Position numbers and translations under genes: made by a program
In this document: positions 52,706 through 61,640 of the stretch, piece after piece
Numbering within the stretch: position 1 is the first letter of the stretch
Layout of the letters: every line of letters starts with the position of its first letter
Source: JAMLIN01 sp964509685
Lineage (GTDB): Bacteria > Pseudomonadota > Gammaproteobacteria > Burkholderiales > Burkholderiaceae_E
Direction of reading: 5' to 3'
DNA length: 64,000 nucleotides
NCBI GenBank assembly: GCA_964509685.1
Contig: CAZDYQ010000005.1
Coordinates: forward strand, 1 to 64,000
Notes under the pieces: model-generated
What the model was told of the DNA's origin: nothing
What the model saw: the letters and a program-made list of their open reading frames with translations, nothing else
The model's database searches: none

Positions 52706-54514
52706 CTAGTGCGCCGATATGATGGTACTTCCGCCGGGAACCCTCACCTCGTCCACCATGTCCTGGATCTCCTTGCTGGGCGCTGGCGTCAGCAGGGTCA
52801 CCACGACCATGGCGATCAGGCTGGCCGGCATGCCGATCATGCCGAAGCGGATGTGGTCGATGCCGAACCAGGGCGTGCCGCCGTTGTACACGTGGTACAG
52901 GTACCAGGAGCCGCATATGAAGCCCGCCAGCATGCCGGCGATCGCGCCGGGGCCGTTGGCGCGCTTCCACCAGATGCCCAGGGCGAGCGGGAAGAACAGC
53001 CCCGAGCAGGCGAAGCAGAACGCCCATGCCACCGCACCGAGGATCCCGGTGAGCTGCAGCGAGGCGATCAACGCGGCGGCCACGCCGATGAACACGAGGA
53101 TCACTCGCGCCACGATCAGCCGCTTGCGGGTATCGGCGCTCGGGTCGATGATCTTGTAGTACATGTCGTGCGACAGGGCATTGGCGATCGCGAGCAGCAG
53201 GCCGTCCGCGGTGGACATGGCCGCCGCCATCCCGCCCGCGGCGACGAGGCCCGAGATCACGTACGGCAGGCCCGCGATCTCCGGGGTCGCCAGCACGACG
53301 ATGTCCGCCCGCATGAAGAACTCGTTGAGCTGCAGGATGCCGTCGTTGTTGAAGTCCCTGATCGCCAGGTAGCCGACCTCGCTCCAGTTCTTCACCCACT
53401 CGAGCGCCGCGACCTCGGCGAACGGCTTGCCGATGATCGAGGTCGGGAGGTCGGGATCGAGCAGCTGCAGCTTGGTCAGGGTCGCCAGCACCGGCGCGGT
53501 GAAGTACAGCAGGAAGATGAACCACAGCGACCAGGCGACCGACTTGCGCGCCGACCGGACGGAAGGCGTCGTGAAGTAGCGCATCAGGATGTGCGGCAGC
53601 GACGCGGTGCCCGCCATCATGCAGAACGCCAGCGTGAAGAACTTCCAGGAGTCCATGCCGCCCTGCGGGGCGAAGTGCGGCGTGGTCAGCACCGCGACGC
53701 CGGCAATTTTCTCCGGTGCCGGGTTCAGGCCGTACATCGCCTCGAGCTCCGCGATGCGCTGGGCGCCCTCGCCGTAGCTGAAGTGCGGGATGATGCCGAA
53801 GCCCTGGACGTTGGACATCCAGATCACCGGGATCAGGTAGGCGATGATCAGCACGATGTACTGCGCCACCTGGGTCCAGGTCACGCCGCGCATGCCGCCG
53901 AGCATCGAGCAGAGCAGGATCCCGCTCAGCCCGAACCAGACGCCCACGCCGAAGGGAATGCCCAGCGCCCGCGAGGCGATCGTGCCGGTGGCGTCGATCT
54001 GGGCGGTGACGTAGGTGAAGGAGGCGACGACCAGGATGACGACCGCGATGAAGCGCGCGAGGTTGCCGCCATAGCGGGTGCCGATGAAGTCGGGCACCGT
54101 GTAGCAGCCGAACTTGCGCAGGTACGGCGCCATGAGCGCATTGACCAGCACGTATCCGCCGGTCCAGCCGACGACGAAGCCCAGGTACGGATAGCCGCCG
54201 AAGTACACGCCGCCCGCCAGCGCCACGAAGGACGCGCCCGACATCCAGTCGGCCGCCGTGGCCATGCCGTTGTAGACCGCCGGCACCTCGCGCCCGGCCA
54301 CGTAGTAGGCCTCGACCTGCATGGTCCGGGACAGCCAGCCGATCACCGCATAGATGACCAGGGTGAACAGCAGGAACAGGATGCCGATCAGCTTGGCCGA
54401 GGCGCCCAGCTGCTCGGCGATCGCCATCAGTATGAAGAACGCGAGGAACCCGAGCGTGTACAGCGCGTACACCTTGCCGAGGTTCTGCGTGAAACCGCCT
54501 TGGAACACAGCCAT
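52706..54514 (-). CDS. Sodium:solute symporter (VC_2705 family) with EF-hand loop
   Basis: A 602-aa SSS-family transporter with about 13 membrane helices, including VPAVYNGMATAADWMSGASF (residues 78-97) and AAAMSTADGLLLAIANALSHD. It belongs to the VC_2705 group, related to the acetate permease ActP, which pairs with a DUF4212 subunit, here the upstream gene. Probable cargo is a short organic acid such as acetate, pyruvate or lactate. In a hydrophilic loop, residues 387-398 read DFNNDGILQLNE, which fits the 12-residue EF-hand calcium loop (D1, N3, D5, G6, hydrophobic 8, E12). A strong terminator hairpin follows. Confidence 0.92.
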   Translation of the reverse strand: MAVFQGGFTQNLGKVYALYTLGFLAFFILMAIAEQLGASAKLIGILFLLFTLVIYAVIGWLSRTMQVEAYYVAGREVPAVYNGMATAADWMSGASFVALAGGVYFGGYPYLGFVVGWTGGYVLVNALMAPYLRKFGCYTVPDFIGTRYGGNLARFIAVVILVVASFTYVTAQIDATGTIASRALGIPFGVGVWFGLSGILLCSMLGGMRGVTWTQVAQYIVLIIAYLIPVIWMSNVQGFGIIPHFSYGEGAQRIAELEAMYGLNPAPEKIAGVAVLTTPHFAPQGGMDSWKFFTLAFCMMAGTASLPHILMRYFTTPSVRSARKSVAWSLWFIFLLYFTAPVLATLTKLQLLDPDLPTSIIGKPFAEVAALEWVKNWSEVGYLAIRDFNNDGILQLNEFFMRADIVVLATPEIAGLPYVISGLVAAGGMAAAMSTADGLLLAIANALSHDMYYKIIDPSADTRKRLIVARVILVFIGVAAALIASLQLTGILGAVAWAFCFACSGLFFPLALGIWWKRANGPGAIAGMLAGFICGSWYLYHVYNGGTPWFGIDHIRFGMIGMPASLIAMVVVTLLTPAPSKEIQDMVDEVRVPGGSTIISAH

Positions 54515-54527
54515 GTGAGTCTCCCCC

Positions 54528-54791
54528 TCAGTGCGCGCTGGCGTCGTACTCGTCGTCGATCCGGTCCTGGATCAGGTTCTGGATCCAGATGAGGAGGACG
54601 AACGCGATGAGCGATCCCTGGACGACCATGTAGTAGCCGAGCCTGAATCCCATGAAGGTGAATGCGTCGAGGTCCTTCGCGAACCATGGCGCCAGGATGC
54701 CGAAGACGACCCAGAGGGCGAGGATGACGAACGTAAGGTTGCGGGTCCGCTCCCAATGCCGCTGGCGGGCTTGCGAGTCTGCTGGGGCCAT
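54528..54791 (-). CDS. DUF4212 small subunit of symporter
   Basis: An 87-aa membrane protein with two helices (about residues 19-40 and 48-71) and the DUF4212 pattern RHWERTRNLTFVILALWVVF, AFTFMGFRLGYYMVVQGS. It is regularly encoded just before VC_2705-type symporters, as here with 13 nt between, and is thought to be their accessory subunit. GGAGG precedes the ATG by 5 nt. It is divergent from the unknown gene at 54884. Confidence 0.93.
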   Translation of the reverse strand: MAPADSQARQRHWERTRNLTFVILALWVVFGILAPWFAKDLDAFTFMGFRLGYYMVVQGSLIAFVLLIWIQNLIQDRIDDEYDASAH

Positions 54792-54883
54792 GATCTCCTC
54801 CGATTGTTGGCGTATTTTTCGACCCGGAATCGACGCTAATTTCGGAAGCTTTCACGCACCTTACAAAACGAGAAAGGCTATTC

Positions 54884-55552
54884 GTGATTACACGTAGCCC
54901 GCGATTCGCTTCATGGATGAGTGGTTGGGCCGAAGTGATCGACCGCTTCGTGCCGCGGCGCAGGGAGGTCCACCCGATCGACTCCTCCGCGGAGCTGCGC
55001 CGCTTCGTCTCCACCCGGGCTTCGCTGGTCGCGCAGAAGACGTTGTACGGCTACCTGCGCACCCGCATCGGGATGCGTTATCCGGAGGTGTTCCGCGAAC
55101 CGGCCTTTGCGCATTCGATCAATATCGCGAAGCTGCACGTGTACGCGGCATGCCTGTCCGACCTGTCGATCCACGCGGTCGGCCGGGCGCTCGCCGACCC
55201 GCGCTTCGACGACGAGGCGCGGCGCGCGCTCGCGATGGCCTGCCTGCGCACGGGCCTGGACGACAACGCGGGCACCTTCGTGGCGGAATTCTCGCGCGAC
55301 GATGCCGAGCACGCCCACCAGGCCCGGCTCGCCGTGGTGGACTGGGCGCGGGCCGGCTCGGGGCGCGAGAGCTTCGGCACCAGCCCGGCCGCGCTGGTGC
55401 GCTGGGCGCCGATCGCGCCCGAACTCAAGCGCCTCGACGAGGGGATCGTCGAGAACTCGATCCGCTTCGCCTGGCAGGAGGTCCGGGCGGACCTGGATCG
55501 CCGGCTCGACGCCGACGCGATTGCCGCCGAGCTGCTCGGGCGCGATCGCTAG
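54884..55552 (+). CDS. Unknown protein
   Basis: A 222-aa protein, mostly helical, without signal peptide or membrane segment. Start is GTG, with AAAGG 7 nt upstream. Recognisable stretches are RRFVSTRASLVAQKTLYGYL (residues 39-58) and IAKLHVYAACLSDLSIHAVG; acidic and Ala-rich regions follow. I do not recognise a domain. The gene is divergent from the DUF4212/symporter pair across a 92-nt AT-rich region and convergent with the EamA gene. A weak 5-bp hairpin (55560-55573) sits in the convergent gap. Confidence 0.65.
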   Translation: MITRSPRFASWMSGWAEVIDRFVPRRREVHPIDSSAELRRFVSTRASLVAQKTLYGYLRTRIGMRYPEVFREPAFAHSINIAKLHVYAACLSDLSIHAVGRALADPRFDDEARRALAMACLRTGLDDNAGTFVAEFSRDDAEHAHQARLAVVDWARAGSGRESFGTSPAALVRWAPIAPELKRLDEGIVENSIRFAWQEVRADLDRRLDADAIAAELLGRDR

Positions 55553-55583
55553 GACGCCGCCCGGCAGTCCGGGTGGCCGTCGC

Positions 55584-56498
55584 TCAGGTCGCGGGCGGTC
55601 GCGGCGCGCGCTGCTGCTGGATCATGTACAGGCCGGCCACGATCAGCAGCGCGATGCCGGTCCAGGCGAGCGAGTTGGGCACGTGGCCCCAGACGAGGTA
55701 GCCGACCACGACGGCCCAGAGCAGCCCCACGTACCGGAACGGCGCCACCACCGAGACCTCGCCCGTGCGCACCGAGGCGATGATCGCGTAGTAGGCGGTC
55801 GAGAGGCATACGGCCGCCAGCGCGAGCCGTCCGACGTCGGCCCAGGCCATGGGCGTCCATCCCTCGTAGAGCAGCACCACCGCCGCCATCCCGACGACGA
55901 CGGCGGCGGTCGCGAGCGTCACGACGATGGACGGCACGCCCGCGGGGATCTTGCGGGTGAGCAGGTCGCGCCCCGCGTAGATCAGGGTCGAAAGCAGGCA
56001 GAGCCAGGCGTACAGGTTGAAGCCGTCGGATTGCGGCTGGATCACGAGCAGGACGCCGGTGAAGCCCATCGCGATCGCGATCCAGCGCCGCACGTCGACG
56101 CGCTCGCCGAGGAACAGCCGGGCGAGCACCGCGATGAACAGCGGCGACGACATGTAGATCGCCGTCGCGTTCGCGAGCGGCAGGTGGTAGAGCGCCGCGA
56201 GGTAGAGAAAGGTGGCGATGCCCTCGCAGAAGGCGCGCACACCCACCCAGCCACGGAACAGCTCCGTCACGCGGACGAGCGCCCCCATCCGCCAGGCCAC
56301 GAGCAGGATGAGCGCGATCGCCATGACCCCGCGCACCACGATCATCTGCGCGCTCGGCACCCGGGCGAGCACCGTCTTGACCAGCGCGTCGTTGCCGGTG
56401 AAGCAGGTCATCGCGAGCACCATCCAGAGGATGCCGACGCGGTTCGCCCGCCCCCGCCGCGCGGCGCACGCCGCGGCTTCGACACTGGTGACGCTCAT
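55584..56498 (-). CDS. EamA/DMT family transporter
   Basis: A 304-aa transporter with ten predicted helices in two EamA repeats: the first around MVLAMTCFTGNDALVKTVLA to VLLVIQP, the second from NLYAWLCLLSTLIYAGRDLL to the C-terminus. It exports or takes up a small metabolite, and the substrate is not predictable. The N-terminal tail is hydrophilic and cytoplasmic. It follows livF by 39 nt on the same strand, so it may be co-transcribed with the liv operon and serve amino-acid balance. Confidence 0.9.
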   Translation of the reverse strand: MSVTSVEAAACAARRGRANRVGILWMVLAMTCFTGNDALVKTVLARVPSAQMIVVRGVMAIALILLVAWRMGALVRVTELFRGWVGVRAFCEGIATFLYLAALYHLPLANATAIYMSSPLFIAVLARLFLGERVDVRRWIAIAMGFTGVLLVIQPQSDGFNLYAWLCLLSTLIYAGRDLLTRKIPAGVPSIVVTLATAAVVVGMAAVVLLYEGWTPMAWADVGRLALAAVCLSTAYYAIIASVRTGEVSVVAPFRYVGLLWAVVVGYLVWGHVPNSLAWTGIALLIVAGLYMIQQQRAPRPPAT

Positions 56499-56537
56499 GC
56501 CGGGAGACCGCCCTCGTCGCCGGGCCTGCCCGACGGT

Positions 56538-57245
56538 TCAGAGGCCGAGATACGCCTTCTGGACGAATGGGTCGGCCAGCAGCGCGGCGCCGCTGCCCGA
56601 CCGGATGATCCTGCCCTGCTCATAGACGTACGCATGATGCGCGAGCTTAAGCGCAAGTCGCGCGTTCTGCTCGACCAGGACCACGGCCATGCCGGTTTCG
56701 TTGTTGATTCGCACAATGGCCGAGGCGATCTCGGCGACGACCTTGGGCGCCAGCCCGAGCGAAGGCTCGTCGAGCATCAAGACCCGGGGCTCGGCCATCA
56801 GCGCCCGGGAGATCGCCACCATCTGCTGCTCCCCGCCCGACAGGGAGCCGGCAAGCTGGCGGCGGCGTTCCGCGACCCGGGGAAAGAGCGCATAGACGCG
56901 CGCCAGCGCCCGCTGGATCCGGTCGCGTCCGCGCACGACGTGCGCGCCCACCAGCAGGTTGTCGAGCACCGTCATGCGGGGGAAGAGCCGGCGACCTTCG
57001 GGCGAGAGGGCCATACCGAGGCGAACCCGCTCGGCCGGACCGGTGGACTCGATCGGCCGGCCCTGCCATCGGAGGCTGCCGGCGGCGATCGGCAGCATGC
57101 CCATCAGCGCCTTCAGGGTGGTGCTCTTGCCGGCGCCATTGGCGCCGATCAGGGCGATGATCTGGCCCTCGCCGACCCCGAAGGAGACGTCGCGCACCGC
57201 TTCGAGCGGGCCGTAACGCACGCTGATGCCTTCAGCCTGCAGCAT
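56538..57245 (-). CDS. livF: Branched-chain amino-acid ABC transporter ATPase LivF
   Basis: A 235-aa ABC ATPase with Walker A GANGAGKSTTLK, signature LSGGEQQMVAISRAL, Walker B VLMLDEPSLGL and the LivF-type end EQNARLALKLAHHAYVYEQG. With LivG it drives import by the LivHM pore. Its start overlaps the livG stop by 14 nt. Confidence 0.95.
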   Translation of the reverse strand: MLQAEGISVRYGPLEAVRDVSFGVGEGQIIALIGANGAGKSTTLKALMGMLPIAAGSLRWQGRPIESTGPAERVRLGMALSPEGRRLFPRMTVLDNLLVGAHVVRGRDRIQRALARVYALFPRVAERRRQLAGSLSGGEQQMVAISRALMAEPRVLMLDEPSLGLAPKVVAEIASAIVRINNETGMAVVLVEQNARLALKLAHHAYVYEQGRIIRSGSGAALLADPFVQKAYLGL

Positions 57246-58017
57246 GGTCCTCCTCCTCGGCCCCGAGGTAGGCCTCGATCACGGCCGGGTGGCGGGCGAT
57301 CGCCGCCGGCGTGTCCTCGGCTATCCGCGCGCCCTGGACCAGCACGACGATCCGCTCGCACAGGTCCATCACCAGCGCCATGTGATGCTCGACCAGCAGC
57401 ATGGTCAGGCCGAGGCGCTCGCGCAGCCCGCGCAGCAGCCGGCCGAACTCGGCCGACTCCTCCGGGTTGAGCCCGGCGGCCGGCTCGTCGAGCAGGAGAA
57501 GGGTCGGCTGCGTCGCCAGGCCGATCGCGACGCCGAGCCGCTTCTGCTGGCCGTAGGAAAGCGCGCCGGCGATCGTGTCGCGGTGCGCCTCCAGGCCCAT
57601 GATCTCGAGCACCTCGTCCACCTGGGCATGGAGCCGGGAGAGGCCCTCGCGGGTCCGGCTCCCGCCGCGCAGCTGGTCGAACATCGACGTGCCGAGCCGG
57701 GCGATGGCGCCGCGATAGACGTTCTCCCGCACGCTCGCCTTCGGGTAGATCGAGGTGTGCTGGAAGGTGCGCGCCAGCCCCAGGCGGACCACCCGGCTGG
57801 GCGGCCCGCCGGTGATGTCGATGTCGCGGAACCACACCCTTCCCGCGCTCGGCCGCATGGTGCCGCTGATGAGGTTGAAGGCGGTCGTCTTGCCCGCGCC
57901 ATTGGGCCCGATGAGGCCGACGATCGCGCCCTGCTCCACCTCGAAGCTCAGGTCGCGCAGGGCCGCGAGGCCCCCGAACGACTTCGACAGGTTCTCGACC
58001 CGCAGCAGCGCGCCCAT
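57232..58017 (-). CDS. livG: Branched-chain amino-acid ABC transporter ATPase LivG
   Basis: A 261-aa ABC ATPase with Walker A GPNGAGKTTAFN, signature LSYGQQKRLGVAIGL (the family variant of LSGGQ), Walker B LLLLDEPAAGLN and LVEHHMALVMDLCERIVVL. It partners LivF. It begins 1 nt after the livM stop. Confidence 0.95.
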   Translation of the reverse strand: MGALLRVENLSKSFGGLAALRDLSFEVEQGAIVGLIGPNGAGKTTAFNLISGTMRPSAGRVWFRDIDITGGPPSRVVRLGLARTFQHTSIYPKASVRENVYRGAIARLGTSMFDQLRGGSRTREGLSRLHAQVDEVLEIMGLEAHRDTIAGALSYGQQKRLGVAIGLATQPTLLLLDEPAAGLNPEESAEFGRLLRGLRERLGLTMLLVEHHMALVMDLCERIVVLVQGARIAEDTPAAIARHPAVIEAYLGAEEEDHAAG

Positions 58018-58018
58018 G

Positions 58019-59002
58019 TCAGCCTCCCGTCCTCGCCCGGCGCAGGCGCGCCGGCAGCGAGGCGAGCCCGTCCGGCAGGAAGCGCAGGATCAGGATGAGC
58101 GCCGCGCCGTAGAAGATGTGCTGCGTGTTGACCGCGGCCCGGAACAGCTCCGGCAGGGGCGTGAGGATCAGCGCACCGATCAGCGGCCCCCACACGGAAT
58201 GCCGGCCGCCGATCACCAGCATGACGATCGCGGAGATCGACAGCGACAGGTTGAAGGACTCCGGCGAGACGAAGCCCACGTAGTGCGCGAGCAGGGCGCC
58301 GGCGAATCCGGCGATGCCGCAGCCCATGACGAAGGCGCGCACCTGGATGCGGTGGACGTTGAGGCCGCTCGCCTCGGCGAGCGCCGCGTTCTGCTCGACC
58401 GCCTCGAAGGCGTGCCCGGCAGGAATCCGCGACAGCCGCAGCCCGAAGGCGATCACGGCGACCGCACAGAAGAGCGCCAGGCCGTAGAAGCGATGGCGGG
58501 TGTCGAAGGCGAAACCGAAGAGTTCGGCGGCGGGGATGCCGGTGATGCCGTTTGCCCCGCCGGTGATGTCCGGCCAGTCGAGCATGACCAGGCGAACAAG
58601 CTCGGCGAAGGCGAACGTCACGAGCACGAAATACACGCCCCGCAGCCTCAGGATCACCCAGCCGATCACCAGCGCGCAGAGACAGGCGATCGCGGTTCCC
58701 GCGAGCGCGGCGAGCCAGAACGGCCAGCCGAGCTGCATGCCGGTGACCACGGCCCCGTATGCCCCGAGGCCGACGAAAGCGCCGTGGCCGAAGGAAAGCT
58801 GCCCGGTTCGCGCGATCAGCGACAGGCCTGACACGATGACGACGTTCAGGCAAGTGAGGATCGCGAGGTGGACGTAGAAGGGGCTTTCCATGAAGAAGGG
58901 GGCGGCCGCGACGACGAGTCCCAGCGGCCAAAGGATCCGGGCCGCGCGCCCGGAACGCGCGGCGGTCGGCGCGCCGTCCAGGGATGCGGAAGGTGCCGGC
59001 AT
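58019..59002 (-). CDS. livM: Branched-chain amino-acid ABC transporter permease LivM
   Basis: A 327-aa permease with about nine helices and LivM blocks: GQLSFGHGAFVGLGAYGAV, RLRGVYFVLVTFAFAELVR, and GLNVHRIQVRAFVMGCGIAG. It forms the channel with LivH. Start at 59002 follows livH by 11 nt. The Ser/Ala-rich N-terminal tail before helix 1 is longer than usual. Confidence 0.94.
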   Translation of the reverse strand: MPAPSASLDGAPTAARSGRAARILWPLGLVVAAAPFFMESPFYVHLAILTCLNVVIVSGLSLIARTGQLSFGHGAFVGLGAYGAVVTGMQLGWPFWLAALAGTAIACLCALVIGWVILRLRGVYFVLVTFAFAELVRLVMLDWPDITGGANGITGIPAAELFGFAFDTRHRFYGLALFCAVAVIAFGLRLSRIPAGHAFEAVEQNAALAEASGLNVHRIQVRAFVMGCGIAGFAGALLAHYVGFVSPESFNLSLSISAIVMLVIGGRHSVWGPLIGALILTPLPELFRAAVNTQHIFYGAALILILRFLPDGLASLPARLRRARTGG

Positions 59003-59013
59003 CGGTTCCACCC

Positions 59014-59880
59014 TCAGTCGGGCCGCCCGAGCAGTCCGCTCGGGCGCACCACGAGCATGGCGATGACGAGCGCGAAGATCAGGATCTCGGCCGTGCTGCT
59101 GCTGAGGAAGGTCCCGGCGAAGCTCTCGGCGATTCCCAGCAGCAGGCCCGCGAGCGCGGCGCCCGGGATGCTGCCCAGCCCCCCCACGATCACCACGATG
59201 AAGGCCTTGAGCATCGGCGCCGTGCCGATGAAGGGCGACACCGAGAAGAGCGGGGCCATCAGCCCGCCCGCGATGGCGGCGAGGCCCACGCCGATGCCGA
59301 AGCCGAGCGGATAGACCAGGCGCGCCCGGATGCCGTAGGCCGATGCGACCTCGAGGTCCTCGACCACGGCGCGAATCGAGCGACCGGTGCGGGAGTGGCG
59401 CAGGAACACCCACAGGGCGGCGAGCACCGCGAGCGAGAACATCACCACGTACAGGCGCGAGTTCGGGATCACGAGATCGCCCACGAAGGTCACGCCCCGT
59501 ACCACCGCCGGCATCGATTGCGGGTCCGGCCCGAAGATCATGAGCGCGCCGTTCTGCAGGATCATCGCGAGGCCGATCGTCGCGATCATGCCGTTCAGCT
59601 CGTCATGGCGAAACGGCTTCAGGACGAGCCACTCGACGACCCATCCGAGGCACAGCGCGAGCGCGAAGGTGACGAGCACGCTCGCGAGGAAAGGCACCTG
59701 CCACTGCGTGACGAGCAGGTAGGTGCCGAATGCGCCCAGCATGTAGAACTCCGCATGGGCGAAGTTCACCACGCGCATCACCCCGAAGACGAGCGTGAAC
59801 CCCACCGCCATCAGCAGGTAGAGCATGCCGACGACGACGCCGTTCACGAGCGCCTGCCCGAGCAGCAGGAGGAAGTCCAC
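59014..59880 (-). CDS. livH: Branched-chain amino-acid ABC transporter permease LivH
   Basis: A 288-aa permease with about eight helices and LivH signatures: LVNGVVVGMLYLLMAVGFTL, VVNFAHAEFYMLGAF and IVVIVGGLGSIPGAALAGLL. It lies 44 nt after livK and 11 nt before livM. Confidence 0.94.
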   Translation of the reverse strand: MDFLLLLGQALVNGVVVGMLYLLMAVGFTLVFGVMRVVNFAHAEFYMLGAFGTYLLVTQWQVPFLASVLVTFALALCLGWVVEWLVLKPFRHDELNGMIATIGLAMILQNGALMIFGPDPQSMPAVVRGVTFVGDLVIPNSRLYVVMFSLAVLAALWVFLRHSRTGRSIRAVVEDLEVASAYGIRARLVYPLGFGIGVGLAAIAGGLMAPLFSVSPFIGTAPMLKAFIVVIVGGLGSIPGAALAGLLLGIAESFAGTFLSSSTAEILIFALVIAMLVVRPSGLLGRPD

Positions 59881-59924
59881 GGGGCTTTCCCGACTGGCTC
59901 GCTACGACCGCGTCGCGCGATGTA

Positions 59925-61091
59925 CTACTTGCAGCCGGCCGACGTGCAGCGGGCCCGGATCACTTCCTTGCCGTCCTTCACCTCGGCGACGTAGAAGGGC
60001 GCATCGAGCTGGTGGTCGGTGCCGTAGCGATCCTTGCCGGTCCAGGAAACCTCCCCGAGTGCGCCCTTGAAGCCGGAGATCTTCTCGAGCTCCTGGCGTA
60101 CCCTGTCGGTGTCCTCGACCGTACCGGCCCGGCGCATCGCCTCGAACAGGAGATGGGTGGCATCGTAGAAGGACGGCGAGAAGCCGTTCATCGCCCGCTT
60201 GTACTTCTTGTCGTACTTCTCGATGTACGCGGCGGTCGAGGGCAGCGAGGGATCGATCGGCGTGTGCACGAGCAGGCCCTCGGCGGCGTCCTTGCCCGCC
60301 ACGTTGATGATGTCCTGCGTGGCCGGGCCGCCCGTGCGGATGATCGCGCCGTCGAACCCGAGCTCCCGCGCCTGCTTCACCAGCAGGCCCGCGGTCGCGG
60401 GCGAGTTCCCGTCGAGCTCGATCGCGTCCACGCGCCTCGCCATGATCCGGGTGAGCAGCGGCACGAAGTCCACCCGGTCGCGCTCGAAGAACTCGGTGGC
60501 GGCGAGCTCGGCGCCTGCCTTGCCGTAGGCTTCCTTCAGGTCCCTGGCGATCGCCTGCCCCGTCTCGTCGTTCGGGAAAAGCGCCCCGACCTTCTTGATG
60601 CCGCGCGTCGCGACGACCCAGTCGATCTGCGGCTGCGACACCTCCGCGGTGGTGACATTGGGCCGGAAGGTGTAGGGCTTGTCCGGCCCGAGCGCCTTGG
60701 GCGTGAAGCCCAGCGTCATGACGATGACCCCGTTCTTCTCGGTGATCGGCTGGATCGCGAGCACGGGCGCGGAGCCGACCGGGCCGATGATGTACTTGAC
60801 CTTGTCCTCGAACACCAGGCGGTTGGCGACGGTGACCGCCTCGTTCGCCTGGTACTTGTCGTCGTAGGGAATGACCTCGACCTTGTAGCGCTTGCCGCCC
60901 ACCTCGAGGCCGCCCTCGGCATTGACGTCGTCGGCGGCGAGCTCCGCCGCGTGCTGCATGCCCTGGCCCCACGCGGCGCCGGCGCCCGAGAGCGTGACGA
61001 GCGCGCCGATCTTGAGGGTCTCCTGCTGCGCGTGCGAGGTGGTGGCGGCCAGTCCCAGGCAAAGGCCGGCCGCGAGCAATCGGATCTTCAT
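59925..61091 (-). CDS. livK: Branched-chain amino-acid binding protein LivK
   Basis: A 388-aa periplasmic-binding protein of the Leu/Ile/Val type. Signal peptide MKIRLLAAGLCLGLAATTSH with cleavage near HAQQE (about residue 22). The mature part begins LKIGALVTLSGAGAAWGQGM and has YIIGPVGSAPVLAIQPITEK and FYDATHLLFEAMRRAG, and ends with a CTSAGC pair. Relatives also bind aromatic acids or amides, so the ligand is not certain. GAGGAG lies 6 nt before the ATG. A sigma70-type promoter lies about 60 nt upstream. Confidence 0.92.
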   Translation of the reverse strand: MKIRLLAAGLCLGLAATTSHAQQETLKIGALVTLSGAGAAWGQGMQHAAELAADDVNAEGGLEVGGKRYKVEVIPYDDKYQANEAVTVANRLVFEDKVKYIIGPVGSAPVLAIQPITEKNGVIVMTLGFTPKALGPDKPYTFRPNVTTAEVSQPQIDWVVATRGIKKVGALFPNDETGQAIARDLKEAYGKAGAELAATEFFERDRVDFVPLLTRIMARRVDAIELDGNSPATAGLLVKQARELGFDGAIIRTGGPATQDIINVAGKDAAEGLLVHTPIDPSLPSTAAYIEKYDKKYKRAMNGFSPSFYDATHLLFEAMRRAGTVEDTDRVRQELEKISGFKGALGEVSWTGKDRYGTDHQLDAPFYVAEVKDGKEVIRARCTSAGCK

Positions 61092-61148
61092 GCGCGTCTC
61101 CTCTCTTGCGGTGTTCTGTCTGGCAGAATGGATGTTCTTTTTTAAGCC

Positions 61149-61177
61149 AGTATCCGCAAGGCTCCCAGGGGTGTCAA
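61149..61177 (-). promoter_or_regulatory. Sigma70-type promoter of the liv operon
   Basis: On the minus strand a consensus TTGACA (61172-61177) and GATACT (61149-61154, 4 of 6 matches) are 17 nt apart. The predicted start is about 50 nt upstream of the livK ATG. The -35 box touches the rnk terminator hairpin by one base. Confidence 0.75.
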
Positions 61178-61197
61178 GGCCGGCATCGAGCCGGCCT
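61177..61197 (-). terminator. Hairpin downstream of rnk
   Basis: AGGCCGGC and GCCGGCCT pair over 8 bp with the loop ATCGA, 3 nt past the rnk stop. On the minus strand it is followed directly by TTGACACC rather than a T tract. It likely ends rnk/gdhA transcription just before the liv promoter. Confidence 0.6.
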
Positions 61198-61200
61198 CCG

Positions 61201-61620
61201 TCAGCGGTGGAACACGCCCGCGCGCTCCGGCTGGTAGGAGACTTCCTCGATGCGCACGCGCAGCGTGCCGCCGCCCGGCTTCGGCCATTCGATCTCGTCG
61301 CCCTGGGACAGGCCCAGGAGTGCGCTGCCCACCGGGGCGAGCACCGAGATGGACCCGCCGCTCGCATCGACGTCCTTCGGGTACACCAGCGTGAGCTGGA
61401 ACTCCTCGTTGGAGTTCTCGACCTTGAAGCGCACCGTGGAATTCATGGTGACCACGGTGGGCGGCACATCCTTCGGATCGACCACGTCGGCGCGCTCCAG
61501 CTCGGCGGCGAGCTGCTCCTTGCCCGGGATCGACGTGCCGTGGAGCGAGTCGAGCAGGTCTTCGAGCCGCTCGAAGTCGAGTGACGAGACGATGATCCGG
61601 GGTTTCGCTTTCTCGTTCAT
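61201..61620 (-). CDS. rnk: Regulator of nucleoside diphosphate kinase, GreA/B-like
   Basis: A 139-aa protein of the Rnk family. A short N-terminal helical part (IIVSSLDFERLEDLLDSL) is followed by the GreA/GreB C-terminal domain: VTMNSTVRFKVENSNEEFQL, LVYPKDVDASGGSISVLAPVGSALLGLSQGDEI. Rnk binds RNA polymerase like Gre factors but has too short an arm to reach the active site. It is 20 nt downstream of gdhA. Confidence 0.92.
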   Translation of the reverse strand: MNEKAKPRIIVSSLDFERLEDLLDSLHGTSIPGKEQLAAELERADVVDPKDVPPTVVTMNSTVRFKVENSNEEFQLTLVYPKDVDASGGSISVLAPVGSALLGLSQGDEIEWPKPGGGTLRVRIEEVSYQPERAGVFHR

Positions 61621-61640
61621 GTACAACTCCTGTACGGCCC

